Positions 1 through 6,086 of a stretch of DNA of 8,760 bases are shown piece after piece. The position numbers were made by a program, and so were the translations under genes. Numbering within the stretch: the stretch's first letter is position 1; every line of letters starts with the position of its first letter. This DNA comes from Oscillospiraceae bacterium (GTDB taxonomy: Bacteria > Bacillota > Clostridia > Oscillospirales > Oscillospiraceae), in assembly GCA_016296045.1 (NCBI GenBank), contig JAEDKB010000056.1, positions 1 to 8,760 on the forward strand. Reading direction: 5' to 3'. The notes under the pieces are model-generated. The model saw nothing but the letters and a program-made list of their open reading frames with translations, made no database searches and was not told the DNA's origin.

Positions 1-430
<430 letters not shown>

Positions 431-439
431 TTATATTGT

Positions 440-460
440 CCGGAGAAGTTTGCTCTCCGG
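440..460 (-). other. Intercistronic stem-loop between serA and gdhA, no U-run
   Basis: A perfect 7-bp inverted repeat (440-446 CCGGAGA with 454-460 TCTCCGG) encloses a 7-base loop. Read on the minus strand it is followed by ACAATATAAAAGG, not a T-run, and on the plus strand by no T-run either. It is therefore unlikely to be an intrinsic terminator. It ends about 10 bases before the gdhA ribosome binding site. A role in mRNA processing, 3'-end protection of the serC-serA message or partial attenuation is inference. Confidence 0.6.
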
Positions 461-472
461 CGGTTCATATCC

Positions 473-1384
473 TTATTTGCCGAAGTTTTCGATGATGGAA
501 ACGATTTCGGTACCGATGCGCTTCTGCGCTTCAACGGTTGCAGCGCCGATATGCGGTGTGCAGGAAACCATCGGATGGCTATAGAGCGCATGATTCTTTG
601 CGGGCTCTTCTGCAAAGACGTCCAAACCAGCGGAGCGGACTTTACCGGACTCCAGAGCAGCCAGCAGAGCGTCTTCATCGACGTTGGTGCCGCGGGAGGT
701 GTTGATGATGACAACGCCGTCCTTCATCTTTGCAATGTTATCGGCATTGATCAGAGCGCCGCCGTCAACAGCGGGAGCGTGGACACTGATGAAATCGGAC
801 TTTGCAAGCAGCTCGTCCATCTCAACATAGGGGATGCCGAGTTCTTCTTCGATGCCGGGAATGTGGAAAATATCAAATGCGATCACGTCCATGCCGATGG
901 CCTTTGCCATCTTGCCCAGAGCCTGACCGATACGACCGAAGCCGACGATGCCGAGGGTTTTGCCCTGCAGCTCGATGCCCTTGCCGTAGGCCTTCTTTTC
1001 CCACTTGTCTTCACGCATGGAAGCGCCTGCGATGGAGATATAGCGGGAGCAGGAGAACATATGACCCATGGCCAGTTCAGCAACAGACTGAGAGGAGGCA
1101 CGCGGAGTATTCATGACTTTAATGCCGTTTGCTTCGGCATACTTGACATCGATGTTGTCAACGCCGACACCGCCGCGAATGATGAGCTTCAGCTTGCCGC
1201 CCTTGGCTTCGTCGATGTGATTGGCACGAACCTTGGTCTTAGAGCGGACAACGACAGCGTCAAAGTCGCGCAGAGCGGCACCGAGCTCATCGGGCTCGTA
1301 GAACTGCTCAACAACCTCATGGCCGCTTGCCGTCAGGGAAGCAATGGCGGATTTGTCCATTCCATCGGTAACAAGAATACGCAT
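473..1384 (-). CDS. serA: D-3-phosphoglycerate dehydrogenase, short form without ACT domain
   Basis: This enzyme oxidises 3-phosphoglycerate to 3-phosphohydroxypyruvate with NAD+, the first step of the phosphorylated serine pathway in the cytoplasm. The 303 residues form one D-2-hydroxyacid dehydrogenase unit. The Rossmann motif GIVGFGRIG is near 145-153, followed by Asp171 at the end of the second strand, consistent with NAD binding. The catalytic set is present: Arg231 (INTSRG), Glu260 (FAEEP) and His278 (TPHIGA). The protein ends about 25 residues after the His, so it has neither the ACT domain nor the ASB domain of longer SerA forms. Feedback by serine through an ACT domain is therefore not expected. 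ATG is at 1384-1382, with AAGGAG at 1394-1399, 9 bases upstream. It lies between serC (88 bp upstream) and gdhA (60 bp downstream). A related hydroxyacid dehydrogenase cannot be fully excluded, but the serC neighbour makes SerA by far the best call. Confidence 0.95.
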   Translation of the reverse strand: MRILVTDGMDKSAIASLTASGHEVVEQFYEPDELGAALRDFDAVVVRSKTKVRANHIDEAKGGKLKLIIRGGVGVDNIDVKYAEANGIKVMNTPRASSQSVAELAMGHMFSCSRYISIAGASMREDKWEKKAYGKGIELQGKTLGIVGFGRIGQALGKMAKAIGMDVIAFDIFHIPGIEEELGIPYVEMDELLAKSDFISVHAPAVDGGALINADNIAKMKDGVVIINTSRGTNVDEDALLAALESGKVRSAGLDVFAEEPAKNHALYSHPMVSCTPHIGAATVEAQKRIGTEIVSIIENFGK

Positions 1385-1436
1385 AATAAAACTCTCCTTA
1401 TGATTTGTTGTAATTAAAGCTGTTATGACGTACTGC

Positions 1437-1457
1437 TGGGGCGGAAGAACCGCCCCA
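1437..1457 (-). other. Intercistronic stem-loop between serC and serA, no U-run
   Basis: A perfect 8-bp GC-rich inverted repeat (1437-1444 TGGGGCGG with 1450-1457 CCGCCCCA) has a 5-base loop. It starts 16 bases after the serC stop codon on the minus strand. The bases after it, AGCAGTACGTC, have no T-run, so it does not look like a complete intrinsic terminator. A similar U-less hairpin is found in the serA-gdhA gap, suggesting a common role in setting relative message levels or protecting upstream 3' ends. That role is inference. Confidence 0.6.
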
Positions 1458-1472
1458 CAGAAAACGAATGAA

Positions 1473-2558
1473 TTACTTGTGCTCTGCCTCGAATTTCTTC
1501 AGGCATTCCACCAGGGCAATTACGCCATCCTTCGGCATTGCGTTATAAACGGAGGCGCGCAGACCGCCGACGGACTTATGACCCTTGAGGTTTTCAAAGC
1601 CGGCTGCCTTGGTGTAGGCAATGACCTCGGCATCCAGATCCTTATCGCCGGTGACGAACGGAATGTTCATCAGGCTGCGATCTTCGGGAACGACGGTACC
1701 GACGAACATCTTGGATTCGTCGAGGAAGTCATAGAAGATCTTTGCTTTCTCAATGTTGATCTTTTCCATCGCTTCCAGACCGCCGATCTTCTTCAGGTAC
1801 TTAAAGACCTTGCCGCAAACATAAATTGCCCAGCAGTTCGGGGTGTTATACATGGAGCCGGCGCCCGCATGGGTGCTGTACTGCAGATAGACAGGCAGAT
1901 CGGTCAGATCATCACGGATGAGATCCTCACGAATGATAACAATCGCAAGACCGGCAGGTCCGATGTTCTTCTGAACACCGCCGTAAATGACACCGTAGTC
2001 AGAAACGTTGCAGGGCTTGGAAAGGAACATGGAGGACTGATCGGAAACGAGAACATGACCCTTGGTGTTGGGCAGCTTGTTCCAGGTCACGCCATGGATG
2101 GTTTCGTTTTCGCAGATGTAAACATAGTCCGTATCCTCGGGGATATCCAGGTCGGAGCAATCGGGAATGTAGGTGTAGTTCTTATCCTTGGAGGAGGCAG
2201 CGACGATAACTTCGCCAACCTTCTTTGCTTCGGCAATGGCCTTCTTGGACCATGCACCGGTTTCAATATAGACGGCCTTACCGTTCTTCATCAGGTTCAT
2301 CGGGATCATGGAGAACTGCAGGGTAGCGCCGCCCTGAAGGAAGAGCACCTTGTAGTTGTCGGGAATGCTCATCAAATCGCGGATATCCTGTTCAGCTTCG
2401 TCAATGATCTGCTGATAGACCTTGGAGCGGTGGGACATTTCCATGACGCACATACCGGAACCCTTGTAGTTCATCATTTCGTCACGGATCTCTTCCAGCA
2501 CCTCTTCAGGCATTGTCGCGGGACCTGCAGAGAAGTTATAAGTACGATTGTATTTCAT
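1473..2558 (-). CDS. serC: Phosphoserine aminotransferase
   Basis: SerC is a cytoplasmic PLP-dependent aminotransferase. It transfers the amino group of glutamate to 3-phosphohydroxypyruvate, giving O-phospho-L-serine and 2-oxoglutarate. The 361-residue length is normal for the family. The N-terminus YNFSAGPATMP is characteristic. Other landmarks are His43-Arg44, GGAT (76-79, PLP phosphate), Trp103 (ring stacking), Asp173 in SDQSSMFLS, the Schiff-base Lys197 in GGVQKNIGPAG, and Arg334 in GGLRAS. These correspond closely to E. coli SerC landmarks such as Lys198. ATG is at 2558-2556, with AGGAGG at 2569-2574, 10 bases upstream. It is the first gene of an apparent serC-serA-gdhA unit, with a sigma-A-type promoter about 50-80 bases upstream. 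No phosphoserine phosphatase gene is in the window, so the last pathway step is encoded elsewhere. Confidence 0.97.
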   Translation of the reverse strand: MKYNRTYNFSAGPATMPEEVLEEIRDEMMNYKGSGMCVMEMSHRSKVYQQIIDEAEQDIRDLMSIPDNYKVLFLQGGATLQFSMIPMNLMKNGKAVYIETGAWSKKAIAEAKKVGEVIVAASSKDKNYTYIPDCSDLDIPEDTDYVYICENETIHGVTWNKLPNTKGHVLVSDQSSMFLSKPCNVSDYGVIYGGVQKNIGPAGLAIVIIREDLIRDDLTDLPVYLQYSTHAGAGSMYNTPNCWAIYVCGKVFKYLKKIGGLEAMEKINIEKAKIFYDFLDESKMFVGTVVPEDRSLMNIPFVTGDKDLDAEVIAYTKAAGFENLKGHKSVGGLRASVYNAMPKDGVIALVECLKKFEAEHK

Positions 2559-2608
2559 TACTGTTTTGCCTCCTGTAAAATTCGGGCATCCTGCCCTTGT
2601 ATATGTTA

Positions 2609-2637
2609 AGTATACGTCAACAAGACAAAATAATCAA
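2609..2637 (-). promoter_or_regulatory. Sigma-A-type promoter of serC-serA-gdhA
   Basis: On the minus strand TTGATT (2637-2632) is followed after exactly 17 bases by TATACT (2614-2609). Each hexamer differs from consensus at one or two positions. Transcription would start near 2602, giving a leader of about 45 nt. That is too short for a T-box or a typical riboswitch. The leader holds one small hairpin (2584-2588 with 2592-2596, GGGCA/TGCCC) just upstream of the ribosome binding site. Confidence 0.65.
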
Positions 2638-2743
2638 CCGGAAATAAACAAAAATTTTTAGATAATCACAAAAAATGTGAGGGTTTTCAAAGAATCTATG
2701 TTTCGCACAATTTTACAGCATCTTTTTTGTGCTGTTTGACGGC
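2638..2743. other. AT-rich intergenic spacer between the spoIIID terminator and the serC promoter
   Basis: This roughly 100-bp stretch is clearly more AT-rich than the flanking genes and has no supportable ORF. It holds small inverted repeats: ACAGCA at 2715-2720 with TGCTGT at 2730-2735, and CACA/TGTG near 2668-2681. None is followed by a T-run on the minus strand. Upstream promoter contacts or operator sites for serC could lie here, but I recognise no specific site. Confidence 0.5.
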
Positions 2744-2777
2744 AAAAAAACAGCCCGTCAGATTACTTGACGGGCTG
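2744..2777 (-). terminator. Intrinsic terminator of spoIIID
   Basis: A perfect 10-bp stem (CAGCCCGTCA at 2751-2760 with TGACGGGCTG at 2768-2777) has a 7-base loop. On the minus strand the stem is followed directly by seven T residues (2750-2744). It begins 11 bases after the spoIIID stop codon. On the plus strand only a short T4 follows, so it is mainly a minus-strand terminator. It separates spoIIID from the serine operon. Confidence 0.93.
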
Positions 2778-2788
2778 CGATTTTCGGT

Positions 2789-3037
2789 CTATACTCCGCG
2801 GTATTTTCTTCTGGTAGCCATACCGCCGCGAATATGTCGTTCTGCTTTGTTTTCTTCCAAAACGTTCTTTACCTGCAAATAAAGTGTTCGATTGAAATGC
2901 GGCAGACGCTCGACCAGATCCTTATGTACCGTCGATTTGCTGACACCGAACTGCGCGGCAGCAGCACGGACGGTGGATTTATTCTCGATAATGTACACAG
3001 CCAAATCACAGGCTCTTTGTTCGATGTTATCCCTCAT
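2789..3037 (-). CDS. spoIIID: Stage III sporulation transcriptional regulator SpoIIID
   Basis: SpoIIID is a small DNA-binding regulator. In Bacillus it switches mother-cell transcription during endospore formation, between the sigma-E and sigma-K stages. The 82-residue product has an N-terminal helix region, a helix-turn-helix around 20-45 (STVRAAAAQFGVSKSTVHKDLVERLP split across the helices), and a basic tail with RHIRGG (67-72) and TRRKY (75-79). FGVSKSTVHKDL is a strong family signature. Bacillus SpoIIID is about 93 residues, so this one has a shorter C-terminal tail. I chose the ATG at 3037-3035 because AAGGAGGT (3045-3052), an essentially perfect anti-16S match, lies 7 bases upstream. 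The longer reading frame to 3157 adds residues unlike the family and overlaps the terminator of the previous gene. The gene has its own terminator and appears monocistronic. Confidence 0.95.
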   Translation of the reverse strand: MRDNIEQRACDLAVYIIENKSTVRAAAAQFGVSKSTVHKDLVERLPHFNRTLYLQVKNVLEENKAERHIRGGMATRRKYRGV

Positions 3038-3044
3038 GTGCCTG

Positions 3045-3052
3045 ACCTCCTT
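3045..3052 (-). promoter_or_regulatory. Ribosome binding site that fixes the spoIIID start
   Basis: AAGGAGGT on the minus strand is a near-complete match to the 16S 3' end, and it lies 7 bases before the ATG at 3037. It decides the 82-residue start over longer upstream alternatives in the same frame. Confidence 0.9.
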
Positions 3053-3067
3053 CGCTGTGTGTCCGAA

Positions 3068-3077
3068 ACAGTATATG
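3068..3077 (-). promoter_or_regulatory. Candidate spoIIID -10 element (sigma-E/K-like or weak sigma-A)
   Basis: Minus-strand CATATACTGT is the only -10-like box between the upstream terminator and the spoIIID ribosome binding site. It would give a start point about 25 bases before the ATG. It partly resembles the CATA-type -10 boxes of mother-cell sigma factors, which would fit spoIIID. TATACT inside it would also pass as sigma-A. No convincing -35 is visible: the upstream stretch is pyrimidine-rich and has no ATA or TTGACA at the right distance. The call is tentative. Confidence 0.25.
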
Positions 3078-3148
3078 CACTGCGAAGGAAGGAAAGAAGC
3101 AAAATTAAAAAAGCCCTTTCTTTCGAAAAAATACAGAAGAAATTGAAA

Positions 3149-3192
3149 ATTCCACACAGAAAGCGGAAATTTCCCCGCTTTCTGTGTGGAAT
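3149..3192 (-). terminator. Long-stem terminator after the DUF4153 gene
   Basis: A perfect 18-bp stem (3149-3166 with 3175-3192) has an 8-base loop and starts 25 bases after the stop codon of the DUF4153 gene on the minus strand. It is followed there by the T-rich stretch TTTTCAATTTCTTC. The plus-strand side has only TGTTT, so minus-strand termination is favoured. The stem is unusually long. It insulates spoIIID from the upstream membrane-protein operon. Confidence 0.8.
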
Positions 3193-3217
3193 CTGTTTAT
3201 GCTAGGCGAACAATAGA

Positions 3218-4957
3218 TCAGTTATGATACCATCCATAATAGCTATCGTCGCAGAGGCTTTGCATATAGTACTCGTCAAAATGGTCTTCCAGAAGCTTTT
3301 CCGCTTTTGCGTCGCAAAGATTCCAACTGCGAAGCTCCGACTTCGATTCGACGATCTTACCGTTTTCAATCTCAAACAGATCGCGTGCCTGCCAAGTGAG
3401 AAGTTTTTGCGCCTTTCGAGAGACCGTCCGGTTTTTGTCGTTGACCAGCTTTAAAAGATACGGTGCAGTTGCGTTGGAATCCAGATCGTGCAGGGTATCC
3501 ATGTCAATGCTGTCGAGTGTGCCGCTCAGATACGCCTCAATGTTGTACTTTGCAATCACGCGGTCCACGTTCACAAAGGCGGTTACTGTCAGCAGGAGCG
3601 CTGCGGCCGCCAGCGCAACCTTGATGTAGGGTATTTTTTTGAAGAAAAGGCGGAAAAGCACGGTAATAAAGATGACAGCAAGGAAAACAACAAAAACAGA
3701 GGTGATGATTCGAAGATGCGTCATACCGAAGCTCTGAATATACAGGAAGAGCTTGGAAAGACTGGTTGCCGCCAGCACCAGAGAGAACACGCAGAAGAAT
3801 ACGGAAAGAAGCCGTACCGACAGCGGTGCTTTTCCCTCTTTTTTGCGGCAGATCAGGTTGGCAAGGAAAATAATCAGCAGATTGATGGCACAAACGGCAG
3901 TCATCTCAAAAAAGCCGCGCCGTGCATATTCCGCCACGGTGAAGTTTTTGGGAAGAAGTCCCGAAAAGGCGCTGAAAAAATAGGAGAGCTGAGAAAACAG
4001 ATACAGCAGAAAAACGACCGAAATAACGGACAGGAAGGTTATGACCAGTGCCGGCTCTGCACCGGAATCCTTGTGCTTGTCAGGGGCTTGGCGTGTGACA
4101 TTCGGCACGGCAAGCATACGGCCAAATACTAAAATAAACAGGATCAGACCGATGATTCCCGCTCCGATAAATTCGAAAAAGTTTTTCGGACTGAACTGAT
4201 CCATCAGGTTGCTGAAGGCGGCATCGGACGATTTCAGCAGCGGGATGATAATAAGCAAAGCGGGCAGGGAGAGAACCAGACCCAGAATAACGCTTCCGGC
4301 TCTGCGCTTGCTGACGTTGCCCTCACAATCCTTCTTGTGGAAAAGTGCGTAGAAGGTATTGCCGATTTTTCCAAAGGTCAAAACGAACACGGTATAGAAA
4401 ATATCGGCGATATTGCGGAAGTCTCCGTTTAAACGGACGCGAATGTCCATAAATTCCAGAATGGCTGCCGCGGAAAGCGGGATCATGGTCAGGATCGTAA
4501 GCACTTTCGTTGCAGCGACATCGGTAAAGGACAAGGATACTGCACAGGCAAGGTATAAGAGCAGACAGATGATACCGTAAAATGGAACCTTTCGCGCATA
4601 GCGTCCGAGATAGATGATTCCCGTCAGGAGCAGGCAGACCGTGCTCAGACTTGCGCCCAGACTTGCGCCGCCCCATAAATAGTTATCGGCACAGAGAATG
4701 CAGAAAACGGCGCAAAGGATGGCAAAAACCACATCTCTTCCGGTTGCTGTTTGCCGGATACGCGTGACCGGTGGAACGCAAGCCGGATTTTGGAATACCG
4801 GCGACGCGAACGGATTTTCGGCTGGTGCGTGCGGATAAGCCGGCGGAACATTTGAGTTCGCAGGCGGCGTATTCGGAGCGTCAGACGATAGGTTCGGAAT
4901 GTTTGCAGGTACATTCGACACCTCTTCGGGCTGATTTTGCTGATAAGGTTGATCCAT
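3218..4957 (-). CDS. DUF4153/DUF4173-family multi-pass membrane protein
   Basis: No biochemical role is established for this family, and I do not assign one. The 579 residues have three parts. Residues 1-70 are a Pro/Asn/Ala-rich, probably disordered cytoplasmic tail. Residues about 75-463 hold some 11-12 hydrophobic segments (for example 76-91, 98-116, 125-145, 223-241, 303-325, 352-370, 381-402, 417-438 and 444-462). The C-terminal tail from about 465 is soluble and charged. FSGLLPKNFTVAEYARRGFF (330-349) and NVDRVIAKYNIEAYLSG (463-479) followed by a Leu/Asp-rich helical region are what I recognise as typical of the family. ATG at 4957-4955 overlaps the stop codon of the XRE gene as TAATG, and AGGAGG at 4965-4970 lies 7 bases upstream. 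It is the last gene of the DUF2975-XRE operon, and that coupling suggests it acts with, or is controlled by, those two proteins. Confidence 0.85.
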   Translation of the reverse strand: MDQPYQQNQPEEVSNVPANIPNLSSDAPNTPPANSNVPPAYPHAPAENPFASPVFQNPACVPPVTRIRQTATGRDVVFAILCAVFCILCADNYLWGGASLGASLSTVCLLLTGIIYLGRYARKVPFYGIICLLLYLACAVSLSFTDVAATKVLTILTMIPLSAAAILEFMDIRVRLNGDFRNIADIFYTVFVLTFGKIGNTFYALFHKKDCEGNVSKRRAGSVILGLVLSLPALLIIIPLLKSSDAAFSNLMDQFSPKNFFEFIGAGIIGLILFILVFGRMLAVPNVTRQAPDKHKDSGAEPALVITFLSVISVVFLLYLFSQLSYFFSAFSGLLPKNFTVAEYARRGFFEMTAVCAINLLIIFLANLICRKKEGKAPLSVRLLSVFFCVFSLVLAATSLSKLFLYIQSFGMTHLRIITSVFVVFLAVIFITVLFRLFFKKIPYIKVALAAAALLLTVTAFVNVDRVIAKYNIEAYLSGTLDSIDMDTLHDLDSNATAPYLLKLVNDKNRTVSRKAQKLLTWQARDLFEIENGKIVESKSELRSWNLCDAKAEKLLEDHFDEYYMQSLCDDSYYGWYHN

Positions 4958-5166
4958 TATGATTCCTCCTCTCGATATTCCAGAATGTCTGCCGGCTGGC
5001 AGGACAGTTCTTTACAGATGCTTTCTAAGGTAGAAAAACGGATTGCACGGGCCTTTCCCGTTTTCAGGATGGATAAATTGGCAGGCGTAATGCCAATGCG
5101 CTCGGCAAGCTCACCGGAGGACATTTTCCGTTTCGCCAGCATAACGTCGAGATTTACAATAATCAT
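4957..5166 (-). CDS. YozG-like XRE-family (Cro/CI) small transcriptional regulator
   Basis: The 69-residue protein is a single Cro/CI helix-turn-helix domain and little else. The DNA-binding region spans about 16-60, with SSGELAERIGITPANLSILK carrying helices 2 and 3, followed by FSTLESICKELSCQPADIL, the usual helix 4-5 block of this group. Bacillus YozG is a similar protein, and its gene is likewise a neighbour of a DUF2975 gene (yoaS). ATG is at 5166-5164, with GAGG at 5173-5176, 6 bases upstream. The DUF2975 stop codon overlaps this ribosome binding site (8 bases separate stop and start). The protein's own stop overlaps the next ATG, so translational coupling is likely. Longer in-frame starts would overlap the DUF2975 gene heavily and are rejected. 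Autoregulation of the operon promoter is plausible but only inferred. Confidence 0.92.
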   Translation of the reverse strand: MIIVNLDVMLAKRKMSSGELAERIGITPANLSILKTGKARAIRFSTLESICKELSCQPADILEYREEES

Positions 5167-5174
5167 ATGCCACC

Positions 5175-5615
5175 TCAGATCGTCAGGCTGTTTTCTTCGT
5201 TGAGTTCCGTTGCGGCGCGAAAGCAGAGGCGGACAACATGAACAATCAAGAACATAAACGCCATGATAACGGAAACAAAAATCAACGGGAAGCAGAAAAA
5301 GCTGCCAACCAGCGTGATAACGGAAACAGCAGCGCAGCACCAGGAGATCACGCCGATCAGAGCACCGGTGCGTTTGGAGAAGGGGCATCCGGAGCGGATA
5401 TTTCGCAGCAGCAGCAATAGCGCTCCGAGAGCAACAGCCACAGGCACGGAGCAGCAATAAAAAGCGTAGAGAAGTCCGCTGATATTGCGCTCATTCCAGC
5501 CCAGACGCAGCCCCAGACCGAGCACGATCGGCGGTGCAAGCACCAGCAGAGCGACCAGCACGACCAAAAACAAAATTACAAAAACCGTGCAAAGAATGAC
5601 CGAGGTTTTTTTCAT
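5175..5615 (-). CDS. DUF2975-family four-helix membrane protein (YoaS-like)
   Basis: This is a 146-residue integral membrane protein of unknown function. Four hydrophobic segments are visible at about 5-33, 48-70, 85-107 and 110-132. The loop after segment 2 has RSGCPFSKRTG (74-84), matching the G-x-P-F pattern I associate with DUF2975. The C-terminus is short and acidic. Two adjacent ATG codons exist (5618 and 5615). GGAGG at 5622-5626 sits 6 bases from the second but only 3 from the first, so I chose 5615. It is the first gene of a three-gene operon, directly behind a near-consensus promoter. DUF2975 genes next to a YozG-type regulator are a recurrent pairing in Bacillota. No enzyme or transporter motif is visible. 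Confidence 0.88.
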   Translation of the reverse strand: MKKTSVILCTVFVILFLVVLVALLVLAPPIVLGLGLRLGWNERNISGLLYAFYCCSVPVAVALGALLLLLRNIRSGCPFSKRTGALIGVISWCCAAVSVITLVGSFFCFPLIFVSVIMAFMFLIVHVVRLCFRAATELNEENSLTI

Positions 5616-5643
5616 CATATCCCTCCCAGAGATTGGTATGGAT

Positions 5644-5672
5644 ATTTTATCCGAAAAATTATCGTTTGTCAA
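5644..5672 (-). promoter_or_regulatory. Near-consensus sigma-A promoter of the DUF2975-XRE-DUF4153 operon
   Basis: Minus-strand TTGACA (5672-5667) is followed after exactly 17 bases by TAAAAT (5649-5644). The -35 is perfect and the -10 has one mismatch. The start point would be near 5637, leaving a leader of about 20 nt before the DUF2975 start. An A/T-rich stretch upstream (5673-5701) could act as an UP element. Such a strong promoter with a short leader suits control by a repressor, possibly the XRE protein, but no clear operator palindrome is visible. Confidence 0.85.
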
Positions 5673-5701
5673 TAATTTTTTTCTATTATTTGATAAAAAT
5701 A

Positions 5702-5733
5702 TGAGGACATACTGCGTTTGCAGTATGTCCTCA
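5702..5733. repeat. 32-base palindrome, left copy; possible minus-strand terminator
   Basis: TGAGGACATACTGC (5702-5715) and its exact complement GCAGTATGTCCTCA (5720-5733) form a 14-bp stem with the 4-base loop GTTT. On the minus strand it is followed by TATTTTTATC, so it may terminate transcripts reading through from the TRIC-family gene before the DUF2975 promoter. The same arms recur at 6055-6086. Confidence 0.85.
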
Positions 5734-5734
5734 G

Positions 5735-5766
5735 CAGCGTGTCGAAAAACCTTTTTCGGCACGCTG
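5735..5766. repeat. Second hairpin of the left end of the repeat block
   Basis: CAGCGTGTCGAAAAA (5735-5749) pairs with TTTTTCGGCACGCTG (5752-5766) through 15 positions. One is a T-G wobble, and the central bases are CC. Each arm is a copy of the TTTTTyGACAssCTG module that also occurs at 5768-5782 (minus) and 6039-6053 (plus). The module is thus present four times in alternating orientation. Confidence 0.75.
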
Positions 5767-5891
5767 GCAGACTGTTAAAAAAGTTCCGGAAGCCGGTGCC
5801 TGTCGGCGTACATAGGTACGGTAGGGCGCGAGTTGCGATGGAAGTCAAAATCCTTGCGAAGCAAGCAGGATTACAACAAAATCGTTCCTTA

Positions 5892-5974
5892 TATGTCATT
5901 CTGAGGAGCGCAGTGACGAAGAATCCTTCTCTACCGAGGTGCGAAGATCCTTCGCTTTCGCTCAGGATGACATA
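5892..5974. repeat. 83-base palindromic repeat of the GTCATTCTGAG type
   Basis: The ends TATGTCATTCTGAG (5892-5905) and CTCAGGATGACATA (5961-5974) are complementary at 13 of 14 positions. Inside are two small hairpins: GAAG/CTTC at 5918-5929 and GCGAAG/CTTCGC at 5941-5955. From memory, palindromes starting GTCATTCTGAG with GAAGAATCC inside are dispersed repeats in many bacterial genomes. A partial copy of the end motif, TTGTCATTCTGA, recurs at 6010-6021. Confidence 0.7.
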
Positions 5975-6054
5975 GAAAGAAACCTTGATTCGGCATCAGA
6001 TACGCTCTCTTGTCATTCTGATTTTGACGGTTACGGGCTTTTTTGACAGCCTGA

Positions 6055-6086
6055 TGAGGACATACTGCATTTGCAGTATGTCCTCA
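6055..6086. repeat. 32-base palindrome, right copy; overlaps the 3' end of the TRIC-family gene
   Basis: The arms TGAGGACATACTGC (6055-6068) and GCAGTATGTCCTCA (6073-6086) are identical to the left copy; only the loop differs (ATTT). Its outer three bases, read on the minus strand, are the TGA stop codon of the TRIC-family gene. On the plus strand it is followed by GACGTTTTTT, which looks terminator-like, but no plus-strand gene is present to use it. Confidence 0.85.

Larger units (their letters stand above)
5702..6086. repeat. 385-bp block of nested palindromes bounded by 48-base inverted repeats (MITE-like)
   Basis: The two ends, 5702-5749 read on the minus strand and 6039-6086 read on the plus strand, are inverted copies of one 48-base unit with about 41 matches. 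The unit is a TTTTTyGACAssCTG module, one spacer base, then a 32-base palindrome. The inside holds further palindromes (5752-5783, 5849-5872, 5892-5974) and no supportable ORF, so this is the gene-free stretch between the TRIC-family gene and the DUF2975 operon. The structure resembles a small non-autonomous mobile element or a composite of dispersed intergenic repeats. No transposase and no clear target-site duplication are visible. Confidence 0.6.

Noticed and set aside
1425..2609. 394-codon plus-strand open frame
   Set aside because: It is antisense to the whole of serC, which has all catalytic residues. The antisense product has no family resemblance.
2559..2788. T-box or amino-acid riboswitch upstream of serC
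   Set aside because: The inferred leader is only about 45 nt and has one 5-bp hairpin. No T-box sequence or terminator/antiterminator pair is visible.
3488..4132. 214-codon plus-strand open frame opposite the DUF4153 gene
   Set aside because: The Lys/Gln/Glu-rich product is what the complement of hydrophobic membrane-segment codons gives. No good ribosome binding site was seen.
5669..5975. Short open frames on both strands in the repeat block
   Set aside because: They run through palindromes and read the repeated unit in several frames. They have no ribosome binding site and no protein-like composition.
5702..6086. CRISPR array
   Set aside because: The repeats are palindromic, inverted and irregularly spaced, with only two copies of the main unit and no cas gene.
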